From Paenibacillus sp. FSL R5-0517 (GTDB lineage: Bacteria; Bacillota; Bacilli; Paenibacillales; Paenibacillaceae): a stretch of 64,000 bases of DNA. The translations under genes and the position numbers were made by a program. The stretch spans positions 3,410,001-3,474,000 of the forward strand of contig NZ_CP150235.1 in NCBI RefSeq assembly GCF_037974355.1, read 5' to 3'. Shown here piece by piece: positions 55,940-64,000 of this stretch; within the stretch, counting starts at the first letter, position 1; every line of letters begins with the position of its first letter. The notes under the pieces are model-generated. The model saw only the letters and a list, made by a program, of their open reading frames with translations. It did not search any database and was not told where the DNA came from.

Positions 55940-57361
55940 ATGAATAAACAAGGTTTGAATCCATACCTTCCATCCTGGGAATATGTCCCCGACGGCGAGC
56001 CTTATGTATTCAATGAACGAGTGTATGTGTATGGTTCACATGACCGTTTTAACGGACATGCCTTCTGTCTGAACGATTATGTATGCTGGTCTGCACCCGT
56101 GAATGACCTTGGGGATTGGCGAAATGAAGGGGTAATCTACCAAAAAACTGATGACCCCCTTAATCCAAATGGTCATATGTGCCTGTATGCGCCAGATGTT
56201 ACGCGGGGTCCCGATGGACGGTATTATCTGTATTATGTGTTGGATAAGGTACCCGTTGTTTCGGTGGCTGTATGTGATACACCTGCTGGCAAATATGAAT
56301 TCTATGGGTATGTACAATATGCTGACGGCACTCGTCTCGGCGAAAGAGATGGGGATGAGCCGCAGTTCGATCCCGGCGTGATGACTGAAGGACCGTATAC
56401 CTATCTGTATACCGGTTTTTGTGCACCTGGAGACCCCTCAAGACATGGCGCGATGGCCACGATGTTAGGTTCAGATATGCTAACGATTGTGGAAGAACCC
56501 GTATTCGTAGCACCGAGCGAACCTTACAGTAAGGGCAGCGGTTATGAGGGCCATGAATTTTTCGAAGCACCTTCCATCCGCAAGAGAGGGGATACCTACT
56601 ACCTCGTATATTCCTCTATCGTTATGCATGAATTATGTTATGCCACTAGCCTGTTTCCAAATAGAGGATTTACATATCAGGGCGTCATCGTAAGCAACTG
56701 TGATCTCCATATCGACTCCTACAAACCTGCTGAAAAACCCATGTATTATGGAGGCAATAACCATGGCAGCATTGTAGAGATCAACGGAGACTGGTATGTT
56801 TTCTATCACCGTCATACCAATGGTGACGCATTCAACCGCCAGGGCTGTATTGAGAAGATATCATTTGAAGAGGACGGCAGCATTCCTCAGGTGGAAATGA
56901 CCTCCTGCGGCTCAAACGGTAGACCGTTGGAGGGAAGAGGCGAGTACCCTGCGTATCTTGCATGCAATCTTTTTACCCAAGAGGATCAAAGGTATACTGG
57001 GGGGTTCGGGGCAGGAGCCTGGCTGGACAGCCGATTTCCGAAGATCACCCAGGATGGAAGAGATGGTGATGAAGAGATCGGTTATATTGCCAATATGGTT
57101 GAATCTGCAACGGCAGGGTTTAAGTATTTTGATTGCAAAGGGATTCGCCAGGTCTCAATCAAGGTGCGTGGATATTGTAACGGGGTATTCGAGGTCAAAA
57201 CAGTATGGGACGGTCCTGCACTGGGTACAATACCGGTACATTTCACTAATCATTGGAAACCCTATACAGCCGAGATTAATATTCCGGATGGTATACAGGC
57301 GTTGTATTTTACATATCGGGGTTCGGGAAGTGCGAGCCTCGCTGCATTTATTTTAGCGTAA
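55940..57361 (+). CDS. Cytoplasmic GH43 arabinofuranosidase/xylosidase-like enzyme with CBM6-like domain
   Basis: A 473-residue protein: GH43 propeller (about 1-320) with PDGEPYVFNERVYVYGSHD (base), APDVTRGPDGRYYLYY, FFEAPSIRKRGDTYYLVYS (acid Glu), plus NNHGSIVEINGDWYVFYHRHTN; then a CBM6-like beta-sandwich at the C-terminus (about 340-473, ending YFTYRGSGSASLAAF). No signal peptide, so intracellular. AAGGAG lies 11 nt before the ATG. The substrate is most likely arabino- or xylo-oligosaccharide; subfamily cannot be fixed without a search. A terminator follows. Confidence 0.86.
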   Translation: MNKQGLNPYLPSWEYVPDGEPYVFNERVYVYGSHDRFNGHAFCLNDYVCWSAPVNDLGDWRNEGVIYQKTDDPLNPNGHMCLYAPDVTRGPDGRYYLYYVLDKVPVVSVAVCDTPAGKYEFYGYVQYADGTRLGERDGDEPQFDPGVMTEGPYTYLYTGFCAPGDPSRHGAMATMLGSDMLTIVEEPVFVAPSEPYSKGSGYEGHEFFEAPSIRKRGDTYYLVYSSIVMHELCYATSLFPNRGFTYQGVIVSNCDLHIDSYKPAEKPMYYGGNNHGSIVEINGDWYVFYHRHTNGDAFNRQGCIEKISFEEDGSIPQVEMTSCGSNGRPLEGRGEYPAYLACNLFTQEDQRYTGGFGAGAWLDSRFPKITQDGRDGDEEIGYIANMVESATAGFKYFDCKGIRQVSIKVRGYCNGVFEVKTVWDGPALGTIPVHFTNHWKPYTAEINIPDGIQALYFTYRGSGSASLAAFILA

Positions 57362-57399
57362 AAGTTACAACAGAACATCGAATACCTGAGAAAGATAGA

Positions 57400-57432
57400 G
57401 CAGCTTCTGGACATCCAGTAGCTGCTTTTTGT
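57400..57432 (+). terminator. Terminator after the GH43 gene
   Basis: AGCAGCT/AGCTGCT outer stem with an inner CTGGA/TCCAG pairing, then TTTTT. Confidence 0.85.
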
Positions 57433-57469
57433 ATTGGTTAGCTTCATGCGGCTCAGAGATTGCTACATC

Positions 57470-58384
57470 TCAGTCATCTGAATGTGTGGCTTCACCATTC
57501 TGCTGCGAATGACTGCGAAATTCACTTGGCGCGATGCCTGTCCACCGCTTGAACTGGCGGCTGAAGTGCGCATTGGTCTTATACCCCAGCATCATCGCAA
57601 TATGGTCTATGTTCAGGTCCGTTTGTTTTAACAAGCGCTGCGCTTCGTTCAGAAGGGTTTCCGATAGAAACTTACGCGGAGCGATGCCGTATACCTGCCG
57701 AAAAATACGATTAACCTGTGACGGGCTAATGCTCAGCGACTTGGCAATATCTTGAATCCAGGTTCGCTCGCTCTCCTGAATTTCCCCATGAAGATGGATA
57801 TATCTCACCGAATCCTCAATGTGCTCAGCAATCTGATGGGCAATGGTTTCTTTTCTCGACAACGTAACGGATGCTTGCTGAGATAACTGTCCGACCAGGG
57901 AACCGAGCAGTTCGAACACAGCAGCATGCACCTTCATCTGTTTGGAAGAGGATAGCGAACTCGACAAATGCTCTGTGGCCAGATTATACAAGGTAGACAG
58001 GGAAGAGGACAGCCCCAGAGCCAAATTCGAATTTGCCGGATAATAGATGTCTTTGCAACGGTTGAGTTCTCTGCAAAAGGACGTATCCTGTACACTGAAA
58101 TGCACGGAAAAGTATGTGAACCCCTCCGGTCCGGCACCCGTACAGGAATGCGTCATACCAGGGCGAATGAACAGAAGATCGCCTACAGTCTGACTGTATA
58201 ACTGTCCGTTAACAACCATATTCATCTGGCCGTCCATCATCCAGTGCACTTCATACATTGAATGCTCATGAGATGGATACGTCCAGGTTGAATCCACTTT
58301 TCTTGCATGTAGCCCCAATAATTGAAAAGACATGCGAACATCAGGCAGACGACCCAAATACACGGCTTCCGAAAGCTTGGCCAC
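57470..58384 (-). CDS. AraC-family regulator of the pentonate operon
   Basis: A 304-residue AraC/XylS regulator with an N-terminal cupin domain (YPSHEHSMYEVHWMMDGQMNMVV, GDLLFIRPGMTHSC) and a C-terminal double HTH (IAKSLSISPSQVNRIFRQVYG and IDHIAMMLGYKTNAHFSRQFKRWTGIAPSEF). Divergent from the FAH/ALDH/dehydratase/xylosidase operon, separated by about 250 bp that must contain both promoters. It probably activates or represses that operon in response to a pentose or pentonate. Confidence 0.9.
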   Translation of the reverse strand: MAKLSEAVYLGRLPDVRMSFQLLGLHARKVDSTWTYPSHEHSMYEVHWMMDGQMNMVVNGQLYSQTVGDLLFIRPGMTHSCTGAGPEGFTYFSVHFSVQDTSFCRELNRCKDIYYPANSNLALGLSSSLSTLYNLATEHLSSSLSSSKQMKVHAAVFELLGSLVGQLSQQASVTLSRKETIAHQIAEHIEDSVRYIHLHGEIQESERTWIQDIAKSLSISPSQVNRIFRQVYGIAPRKFLSETLLNEAQRLLKQTDLNIDHIAMMLGYKTNAHFSRQFKRWTGIAPSEFRSHSQQNGEATHSDD

Positions 58385-58634
58385 AGCACCCCAACCTCCT
58401 TATCCTTCTATACTCCAACATCTTATCATTTCGTTGATATCCACTGAACTGAGAATACACACAGGGACGAGAGATGAGTACATCATCCTTGGTTCATCTA
58501 ATCTAGATTTATCTTAACAGAAAAAAAATGCGTGAAAAGGGTAATTCGTTGGAGTGATTAGAACATCGTCACGAAACCTGGCTGGTGCTAAGGTAATATT
58601 ATCAACCCAATAGGGAGAATGGGGGCAAGCTTGA

Positions 58635-59510
58635 ATGCGAATTATTCGATTTCTGGACGGGCAACAAAAGTGGCTGGCAGCCGTTACGGATGATGAAAAA
58701 GCCTATCGTTTGCCGCAAGCCGATTTTATGACTTTGATCCATCAAGCAAAAGAACAAGGGATATCACCTGTTCAACTTATTGAAAGCGCTTTTAAACCAT
58801 TAAACAAGCTGACGGATGATTGGACTACCTTGCATCTGATCACACCAGTGGATGCCCCGGAAGTATGGGCGGCAGGTGTTACGTATCAACGAAGCAGGGT
58901 AGCGAGAAATTATGAAGCGACGGATGGAAAAATGGATGCAACGACCTTTTACGATAAGGTATACGATGCGGAAAGACCCGAAATCTTCTTTAAATCCACG
59001 GCAGCACGAACGGTAGGTCCGAATGATGCCGTCACGCTCCGAAGCGACTCCACGTGGCAGATCCCGGAGCCTGAGCTTGGATTGGTGCTTGCGGGTGACG
59101 GAAGTATTGTAGGATACATTGCCGGTAATGACATGAGCTGCCGTGATATTGAAGGGGAGAATCCGCTGTATCTGCCACAAGCCAAAATGTGGCGCAACTC
59201 CTGCTCCATCGGTCCGGCTATCCGATTGACAGAAACGGTGCAGAATCCCTACGCATTCAGCATTGTCTGCGAAATTTATCGCGCAGGTGAACTGGTTGTT
59301 AAAAGCGAGGCAAACACAAGTGAATTAAACCGTAAGCTGGATGAATTGGTCTCTTTTTTAGCAAGGGACAATGATTTGTTTGACGGTACGGTTCTTTTGA
59401 CAGGTACAAGTATTGTTCCCCCTAATGAATTCACACTTGAACCCGGAGACCGGATTGAAATATCCATTAGTGATATCGGGACACTCGTGAATTCTGTTAT
59501 TTCAAACTAA
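58635..59510 (+). CDS. FAH-family 2-keto-3-deoxy-pentonate dehydratase
   Basis: A 291-residue fumarylacetoacetate-hydrolase-fold enzyme. Metal ligands appear in EPELGLVL (E-x-E) and in the preceding region ([11 protein letters not shown]), and [20 protein letters not shown] is the FAH signature. Size and context fit the 2-keto-3-deoxy-D-xylonate (or L-arabinonate) dehydratase of the Weimberg-type pathway, converting the product of the dehydratase at 61014 into 2-oxoglutarate semialdehyde. GGGGGC lies about 9 nt before the ATG. First gene of a four-gene operon. A cre-like site lies inside the gene. Confidence 0.82.
   Translation: MRIIRFLDGQQKWLAAVTDDEKAYRLPQADFMTLIHQAKEQGISPVQLIESAFKPLNKLTDDWTTLHLITPVDAPEVWAAGVTYQRSRVARNYEATDGKMDATTFYDKVYDAERPEIFFKSTAARTVGPNDAVTLRSDSTWQIPEPELGLVLAGDGSIVGYIAGNDMSCRDIEGENPLYLPQAKMWRNSCSIGPAIRLTETVQNPYAFSIVCEIYRAGELVVKSEANTSELNRKLDELVSFLARDNDLFDGTVLLTGTSIVPPNEFTLEPGDRIEISISDIGTLVNSVISN
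58781..58794 (+). promoter_or_regulatory. Intragenic cre-like site in the pentonate operon
   Basis: TGAAAGCGCTTTTA matches the cre consensus TGWAANCGNTNWCA at 13 of 14 positions and lies about 146 bp into the first gene, a usual place for CcpA roadblock repression. Confidence 0.5.
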
Positions 59511-59530
59511 TCTATAAGGAGGATAAGGCT

Positions 59531-60997
59531 ATGACCGCATTTCAAGTGGAGCAGACGTACAACAATTATATTAACGGAGAATGGGTGAAGGCCACATCTG
59601 GTGAGACCGAACCGAGCATCAATCCTGCAAATCGGAAGGAAGTTGTCGGCTATGTACCCACTTCCGGCGTAGAGGATTTGAACCGGGCTGTCGCAGCGGC
59701 GAAGGAAGCAGCAAAAAAATGGCGGAGATTATCGGGTGCAGAACGCGGCAACTATCTATTTCAGGCAGCAAATGTGCTGGAATGTCGGGCCGATGAAGTT
59801 GCAGAGGCGATGACCAGGGAAATGGGCAAAACACTTCCTGAAGCCAAAGGAGAGACGATGCGCGGTGTAGCGATCTTAAGGTATTACGCCGGAGAAGGCA
59901 TGCGAAAAACAGGAGACGTTATCCCCTCGACAGACAGTGAAGCGCTGATGTTTACGACTCGTGTACCCCTTGGCGTAGTAGGAGTTATTGCCCCTTGGAA
60001 TTTCCCTGTAGCCATTCCGATTTGGAAAATGGCTCCGGCCTTAATCTATGGCAATACAGTTGTGTTGAAGCCGGCTCAGGAAACTGCGGTCACTGCGGCT
60101 AAAGTCATGGAATGTTTTGAAGAGGCGGGTATCCCGGCAGGCGTTCTTAATCTGATTTGCGGCAGAGGCTCGGTGATCGGTTCAGCACTTGCCGAGCATC
60201 CTGATGTGGGTGGAATAACGTTCACGGGTTCCAATGAAGTGGGGAAACGGGTCGGTGCTGCAGCGCTAGCACGTGGGGCCAAGTATCAACTCGAGATGGG
60301 TGGCAAAAACCCGATCATCATTGCAGCTGACGCTGACCTGGATTTGGCTGTCGAAGCCACCATCAGTGGTGGATTGAAATCAACAGGGCAAAAATGTACA
60401 GCTACCAGTAAGGTCATCATTGAACGAAACGTATACGATGCCTTTAAAGAAAAACTGCTCTCGCAAATCCAGGAAATCCGGCTGGGTGACGGCATGTCTG
60501 CTGGAAGCTGGATGGGGCCATGTGCGAGTGAAGGACAACTCAATACGGTGCTGAGTTATATCCAAAAAGGTCAGGATGAAGGTGCCGTTCTGCTTGCTGG
60601 CGGAAAAAGAGGAGACGGTCCCGGACTGGAAGAGGGATTCTATGTGCAACCGACTGTATTTGAAGGGGTCGAATCCCATATGTCCATTGCCCGGGAAGAA
60701 ATCTTCGGTCCGGTTCTGGCCTTAATTGCAGTAGATTCCCTGGAGGAAGCGATTGAAGCGGCGAATGACAGCGACTACGGCTTAAGTGCTTCCATCTATA
60801 CTCAGAACGTAGGGGCGATGCTGTCCTTCATCCGGGACATGGATGCAGGACTTGTCAGAATTAATGCAGAAACGGCCGGCGTAGAGCTGCAAGCTCCGTT
60901 CGGTGGAATGAAGATGTCAAGTTCACATTCCAGAGAACAGGGGCAAGCGGCTATCGAGTTTTTCACCGCCATCAAAACGGTCTTCGTGAAGTCATAA
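59531..60997 (+). CDS. Aldehyde dehydrogenase, likely 2-oxoglutarate semialdehyde dehydrogenase
   Basis: A 488-residue NAD(P)+-dependent aldehyde dehydrogenase. Catalytic features: [17 protein letters not shown] (cofactor), the general-base Glu in LEMGGKNP, and nucleophile Cys in [11 protein letters not shown]. The sequence is of the KGSADH/YcbD-like class that oxidises 2-oxoglutarate semialdehyde to 2-oxoglutarate. AAGGAGGAT precedes the ATG, 20 bp after the FAH-family gene. It completes the lower Weimberg pathway with its neighbours. Confidence 0.88.
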   Translation: MTAFQVEQTYNNYINGEWVKATSGETEPSINPANRKEVVGYVPTSGVEDLNRAVAAAKEAAKKWRRLSGAERGNYLFQAANVLECRADEVAEAMTREMGKTLPEAKGETMRGVAILRYYAGEGMRKTGDVIPSTDSEALMFTTRVPLGVVGVIAPWNFPVAIPIWKMAPALIYGNTVVLKPAQETAVTAAKVMECFEEAGIPAGVLNLICGRGSVIGSALAEHPDVGGITFTGSNEVGKRVGAAALARGAKYQLEMGGKNPIIIAADADLDLAVEATISGGLKSTGQKCTATSKVIIERNVYDAFKEKLLSQIQEIRLGDGMSAGSWMGPCASEGQLNTVLSYIQKGQDEGAVLLAGGKRGDGPGLEEGFYVQPTVFEGVESHMSIAREEIFGPVLALIAVDSLEEAIEAANDSDYGLSASIYTQNVGAMLSFIRDMDAGLVRINAETAGVELQAPFGGMKMSSSHSREQGQAAIEFFTAIKTVFVKS

Positions 60998-61013
60998 ACT
61001 GTGGGGGGCTATC

Positions 61014-62990
61014 ATGCACGAACAGATTACGTCGATTATGGGGGAGAAGGCATCCAACTGCTTCGATATCATAGCACATGCTCCAGGGGCTGCCGGACGG
61101 CTGCCATTAACGGATGATTTACTGCGAAATGCTCCAAGTGGCGACTTGTTCGGCATGTCCCAGAATGTTGGAATGGGATGGAAACCTGGGGAATTGAACG
61201 GAAAACAATTTCTGATCTTAAGTACACAAGGCGGCATTCGCAACGAGGATGGTAGTCCCACAGCCCTCGGTTACCATACGGGTCACTGGGAGGTCGGTCT
61301 ACTGATGAAAGCTGCCGCAGAAGAACTGTCAAGCCGGGGAGGAGTCCCGTTTGCCGGCTATGTCAGTGATCCGTGTGACGGCAGATCACAGGGAACGACC
61401 GGCATGTTCGACTCGCTTCCTTACCGGAACGATGCTGCCATGGTATTTCGCAGACTGATTCGCTCGCTGCCGACACGTAAAGGGGTGCTGGGTGTCGCTA
61501 CTTGTGACAAAGGTCTTCCGGCAATGATGCTCGCGCTTGCCGGTATGCCTCAATTGCCTGGTGTAATTGTTCCCGGTGGCGTCACGCTTCCACCTACCGA
61601 TGGAGAGGACGCCGGTAAAATTCAGACCATCGGTGCACGATACGTCAGCGGGGAACTTTCGCTCGAAATGGCGTCGGATTTAGGATGCCGCGCGTGCGCT
61701 ACGCCGGGAGGAGGCTGCCAGTTTCTAGGTACCGCCGCAACAGCCCAGGTCGTAGCAGAGGCCATGGGTATGACAGTACCACATGCCGCGCTTGCACCTT
61801 CCGGGCAGCCCGTCTGGATTGAAATGGCGCGCCAATCGTCACGCGCACTCATCCATATGGAGTCTCAGGGAATGAGGATGGCAGACATCGTCACGGATGC
61901 ATCCATTCGCAATGCCATGACCGTGCACGCTGCGTTTGGCGGATCGACCAATCTGCTTCTTCACATACCAGCGATAGCCCATGCGGCTGGTTTAACCGTG
62001 CCTACGGTACAGGATTGGATACAAGTCAACAAGAATGTTCCAAGACTGGTTAGTGCCCTGCCTAACGGTCCGATCTTTTACCCGACCATTCGCGTCTTTC
62101 AGGCCGGAGGTGTACCAGAGGTTATGCTTCACCTCAGACAGCTTGGTCTGTTGGATGAGTCTGTACCAACGGTTACAGGTACGTCATTGGGGCAGGTGCT
62201 GGATTGGTGGGAATCGTCGGAACGCCGTCATCTCATGCGGAAGCAGTTGAAAGAGCAGGACGGCATCGATCCGGACAGTGTCATCATGAGTGTAGAACAC
62301 GCCCAACAGCTTGGCATCTCTTCGACCGTAACATTTCCAACCGGAAACATCGCTCCGGAAGGTTCTGTCATCAAATCCACCTCTATTGATCCTGCTGTGC
62401 TGGATGAGAATGGCGTGTACCGTCATCGTGGCAGAGCCAAGGTATTTACCACCGAACGCGAGGCGATCCGTGCGATTAAGACCGGAGGTATATCGGCTGG
62501 GGATGTGGTCGTGCTGCTCGGACGAGGTCCATCCGGAACCGGAATGGAGGAGACGTACCAGCTAACCTCTGCGCTTAAGCATTTGTCTTTTGGCAAATAC
62601 GTGTCACTGATTACGGATGCCCGGTTCTCCGGTGTTTCCACCGGTGCGTGTATTGGTCATGTTGGCCCCGAAGCGCTGGCAGGCGGACCAATTGGCAAGC
62701 TGCGGAACGGAGACCTGATTGACATCGTGGTGGATCGGAACACGCTGGAGGGCAGCATTAACTTTATCGGAGAAGGAGAGATTGAGGTTTCGCCGGAAGA
62801 AGGTGCTCTCATCCTGGCACAAAGGACCTTCCATCCGGATATGCGGCCTGATGAAGCTTTGCCGGACGATACAAAGCTCTGGGCTGCGCTGCAATCTGTC
62901 AGCGGCGGAACATGGAGAGGCAATGTATACGATGTAGAGCGAATTGTAACTGCTCTGGAAGCCGGCAAAAAAGCGCTGGGCTGGTACTGA
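61014..62990 (+). CDS. YjhG/YagF-family D-xylonate dehydratase (IlvD/Edd superfamily)
   Basis: A 658-residue Fe-S dehydratase, very similar in layout to the E. coli D-xylonate dehydratases YjhG/YagF (about 655 aa). Shared segments include [80 protein letters not shown] and [22 protein letters not shown]. The Cys residues in DPCDG, TCDKG and GGGCQF are the candidate cluster ligands. It dehydrates D-xylonate to 2-keto-3-deoxy-D-xylonate. GGGGGG lies upstream of the ATG. Third gene of the operon. Confidence 0.93.
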   Translation: MHEQITSIMGEKASNCFDIIAHAPGAAGRLPLTDDLLRNAPSGDLFGMSQNVGMGWKPGELNGKQFLILSTQGGIRNEDGSPTALGYHTGHWEVGLLMKAAAEELSSRGGVPFAGYVSDPCDGRSQGTTGMFDSLPYRNDAAMVFRRLIRSLPTRKGVLGVATCDKGLPAMMLALAGMPQLPGVIVPGGVTLPPTDGEDAGKIQTIGARYVSGELSLEMASDLGCRACATPGGGCQFLGTAATAQVVAEAMGMTVPHAALAPSGQPVWIEMARQSSRALIHMESQGMRMADIVTDASIRNAMTVHAAFGGSTNLLLHIPAIAHAAGLTVPTVQDWIQVNKNVPRLVSALPNGPIFYPTIRVFQAGGVPEVMLHLRQLGLLDESVPTVTGTSLGQVLDWWESSERRHLMRKQLKEQDGIDPDSVIMSVEHAQQLGISSTVTFPTGNIAPEGSVIKSTSIDPAVLDENGVYRHRGRAKVFTTEREAIRAIKTGGISAGDVVVLLGRGPSGTGMEETYQLTSALKHLSFGKYVSLITDARFSGVSTGACIGHVGPEALAGGPIGKLRNGDLIDIVVDRNTLEGSINFIGEGEIEVSPEEGALILAQRTFHPDMRPDEALPDDTKLWAALQSVSGGTWRGNVYDVERIVTALEAGKKALGWY

Positions 62991-63052
62991 TTTCTACCTT
63001 TCGTGTATCTGCTGTTGTACAGATTATCACTTTCATACCGGAGGTTTCTTCC

Positions 63053-64000
63053 ATGAACAGTATCAAGAAAATGATCACCAATCCCATCCTCCCCGGATTT
63101 CATCCAGATCCGTCCATATGCCGGGCGGGAGAAGATTATTATATCGCCACGTCCACCTTCGAATGGTTCCCCGGTGTTCGCATACACCATTCGCGAGATC
63201 TGGTTCATTGGCGACCAATCGCTTCACCGCTGACTCGTGCAACGCAGTTGAACATGGAGGGCAACATTAACTCCGGAGGTGTATGGGCGCCATGTCTCAG
63301 TTATGACAACGGCGTGTTTTACCTGATCTACACCGATGTCAAAAGCCGGGTAGGCGCTTTTAAAGACACTCTCAATTACCTTGTGACAGCAACCGATATT
63401 GAAGGGCCTTGGTCCGAACCGATATATCTCAACAGTAGCGGTTTTGATCCTTCCCTGTTTCATGATGAGGACGGACGGAAGTGGCTGGTCAATATGATGT
63501 GGGATCACCGCAAGGGCAAAAACCGGTTTGCAGGCATCGTTCTGCAGGAGTACTCGGTTGGGGAGCAAAAGCTGGTCGGGCCAGCCAAGAACATTTTTGA
63601 AGGAACCGCTTTAGGATTAACCGAAGCACCTCATCTGTATAAACACAAGGACTATTATTATCTCATTACGGCTGAAGGGGGAACCGGTTATGAGCATGCG
63701 GTTACAGTAGCACGTTCCCGTACACTACAAGGCCCTTACGAGGTTGATCCAGCCAATCCGATCCTTACTTCATATGGCAGAACGGATTTGGCTCTGCAGA
63801 AGGCAGGCCACGGCAGTCTTGTTGAAACACATACCGGCGAATGGTACATGGCTCATCTGGTTGGACGACCCGTTCATCAAAAATATTGCATTCTTGGACG
63901 TGAGACCGCACTTCAGCCGTGTACGTGGAGCGAGGACGGCTGGCTGAGGCTTGCGAGCGGTAACCGGTATCCCGAGGTCCAGGTCATTGCACCGAAGATT
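63053..64000 (+). CDS. xynB: GH43 beta-xylosidase, 3' partial
   Basis: The start of a xylan beta-1,4-xylosidase (XynB type); 316 codons are visible and the frame is open to the window edge. Catalytic features: [29 protein letters not shown] with base D19, [16 protein letters not shown] (modulating Asp), and [22 protein letters not shown] (acid Glu). The opening [15 protein letters not shown] is typical of the GH43_11 branch with a C-terminal domain in the missing part. GGAGG lies upstream of the ATG. It sits at the end of the xylonate operon, consistent with xylose release feeding oxidation. No signal peptide, so intracellular. Confidence 0.92.
   Translation, partial: MNSIKKMITNPILPGFHPDPSICRAGEDYYIATSTFEWFPGVRIHHSRDLVHWRPIASPLTRATQLNMEGNINSGGVWAPCLSYDNGVFYLIYTDVKSRVGAFKDTLNYLVTATDIEGPWSEPIYLNSSGFDPSLFHDEDGRKWLVNMMWDHRKGKNRFAGIVLQEYSVGEQKLVGPAKNIFEGTALGLTEAPHLYKHKDYYYLITAEGGTGYEHAVTVARSRTLQGPYEVDPANPILTSYGRTDLALQKAGHGSLVETHTGEWYMAHLVGRPVHQKYCILGRETALQPCTWSEDGWLRLASGNRYPEVQVIAPKI

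Noticed and set aside
1-64000. CRISPR arrays, tRNA or rRNA genes
   Set aside because: No regularly spaced repeats and no tRNA or rRNA signatures were seen on either strand by eye; a tRNAscan or CRISPR finder run would settle it.

Overview
The window looks like chromosome of a Paenibacillus-type Firmicute. The basis is the gene content: two LplB/YtcP-type ABC importers, each paired with a YesM/YesN-type two-component system, an S-layer-anchored (SLH) glucanase, many GH43 enzymes, strong AGGAGG ribosome-binding sites with frequent TTG/GTG starts, and cre-like sites. I see no rRNA, tRNA, prophage, CRISPR array or complete insertion sequence. The content is mainly plant or fungal polysaccharide use, interleaved with drug and arsenic resistance.

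Region 1 (1-12.8 kb), beta-glucan locus: a 5'-truncated lichenase, an ABC solute-binding lipoprotein, a response regulator/sensor kinase pair on the minus strand, two permeases, and a 1485-aa SLH-anchored multidomain GH16 glucanase. The promoters of the binding protein and the permeases share the same motif (GTTGCAATATTAG) at the same distance from the -10 box, which suggests one regulon under this two-component system.

Region 2 (12.9-25.7 kb), housekeeping and accessory genes: purine permease with PurR-like sites and a leader terminator, a membrane-anchored alpha/beta hydrolase, MATE pump with divergent TetR regulator and three operator-like repeats, VOC protein, Bcr/CflA pump, WYL regulator with divergent GyrI-like protein, a 73-bp IS-end-like element, a secreted copper-amine-oxidase-N/PKD protein, and a methyltransferase. 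Three near-identical terminators recur here.

Region 3 (25.8-41.8 kb), the most novel part: two permeases, binding protein, kinase, response regulator, PF12831-like FAD oxidoreductase, SGNH hydrolase, and a 1690-aa secreted protein with four golvesin-like modules around a core I cannot assign. The promoters at the two ends share a gapless block (35 of 40 positions) that ends at an extended -10 at the same offset. This suggests a dedicated import and degradation system for an unidentified acidic or acetylated glycan.

Region 4 (42-53.7 kb): cation diffusion facilitator, ferritin-like protein, small membrane proteins, DUF421 protein, alkaline phosphatase, a cytoplasmic tandem GH43 protein, an arsRBC operon, and a MerR regulator with an MFS pump.

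Region 5 (53.8-64 kb), pentose region: ROK kinase, AraC regulator with divergent GH43, then an AraC regulator divergent from an operon of FAH-family dehydratase, aldehyde dehydrogenase, YjhG/YagF-type D-xylonate dehydratase and a GH43 beta-xylosidase that runs off the window. The three catabolic enzymes match the lower Weimberg pathway (xylonate to 2-oxoglutarate).
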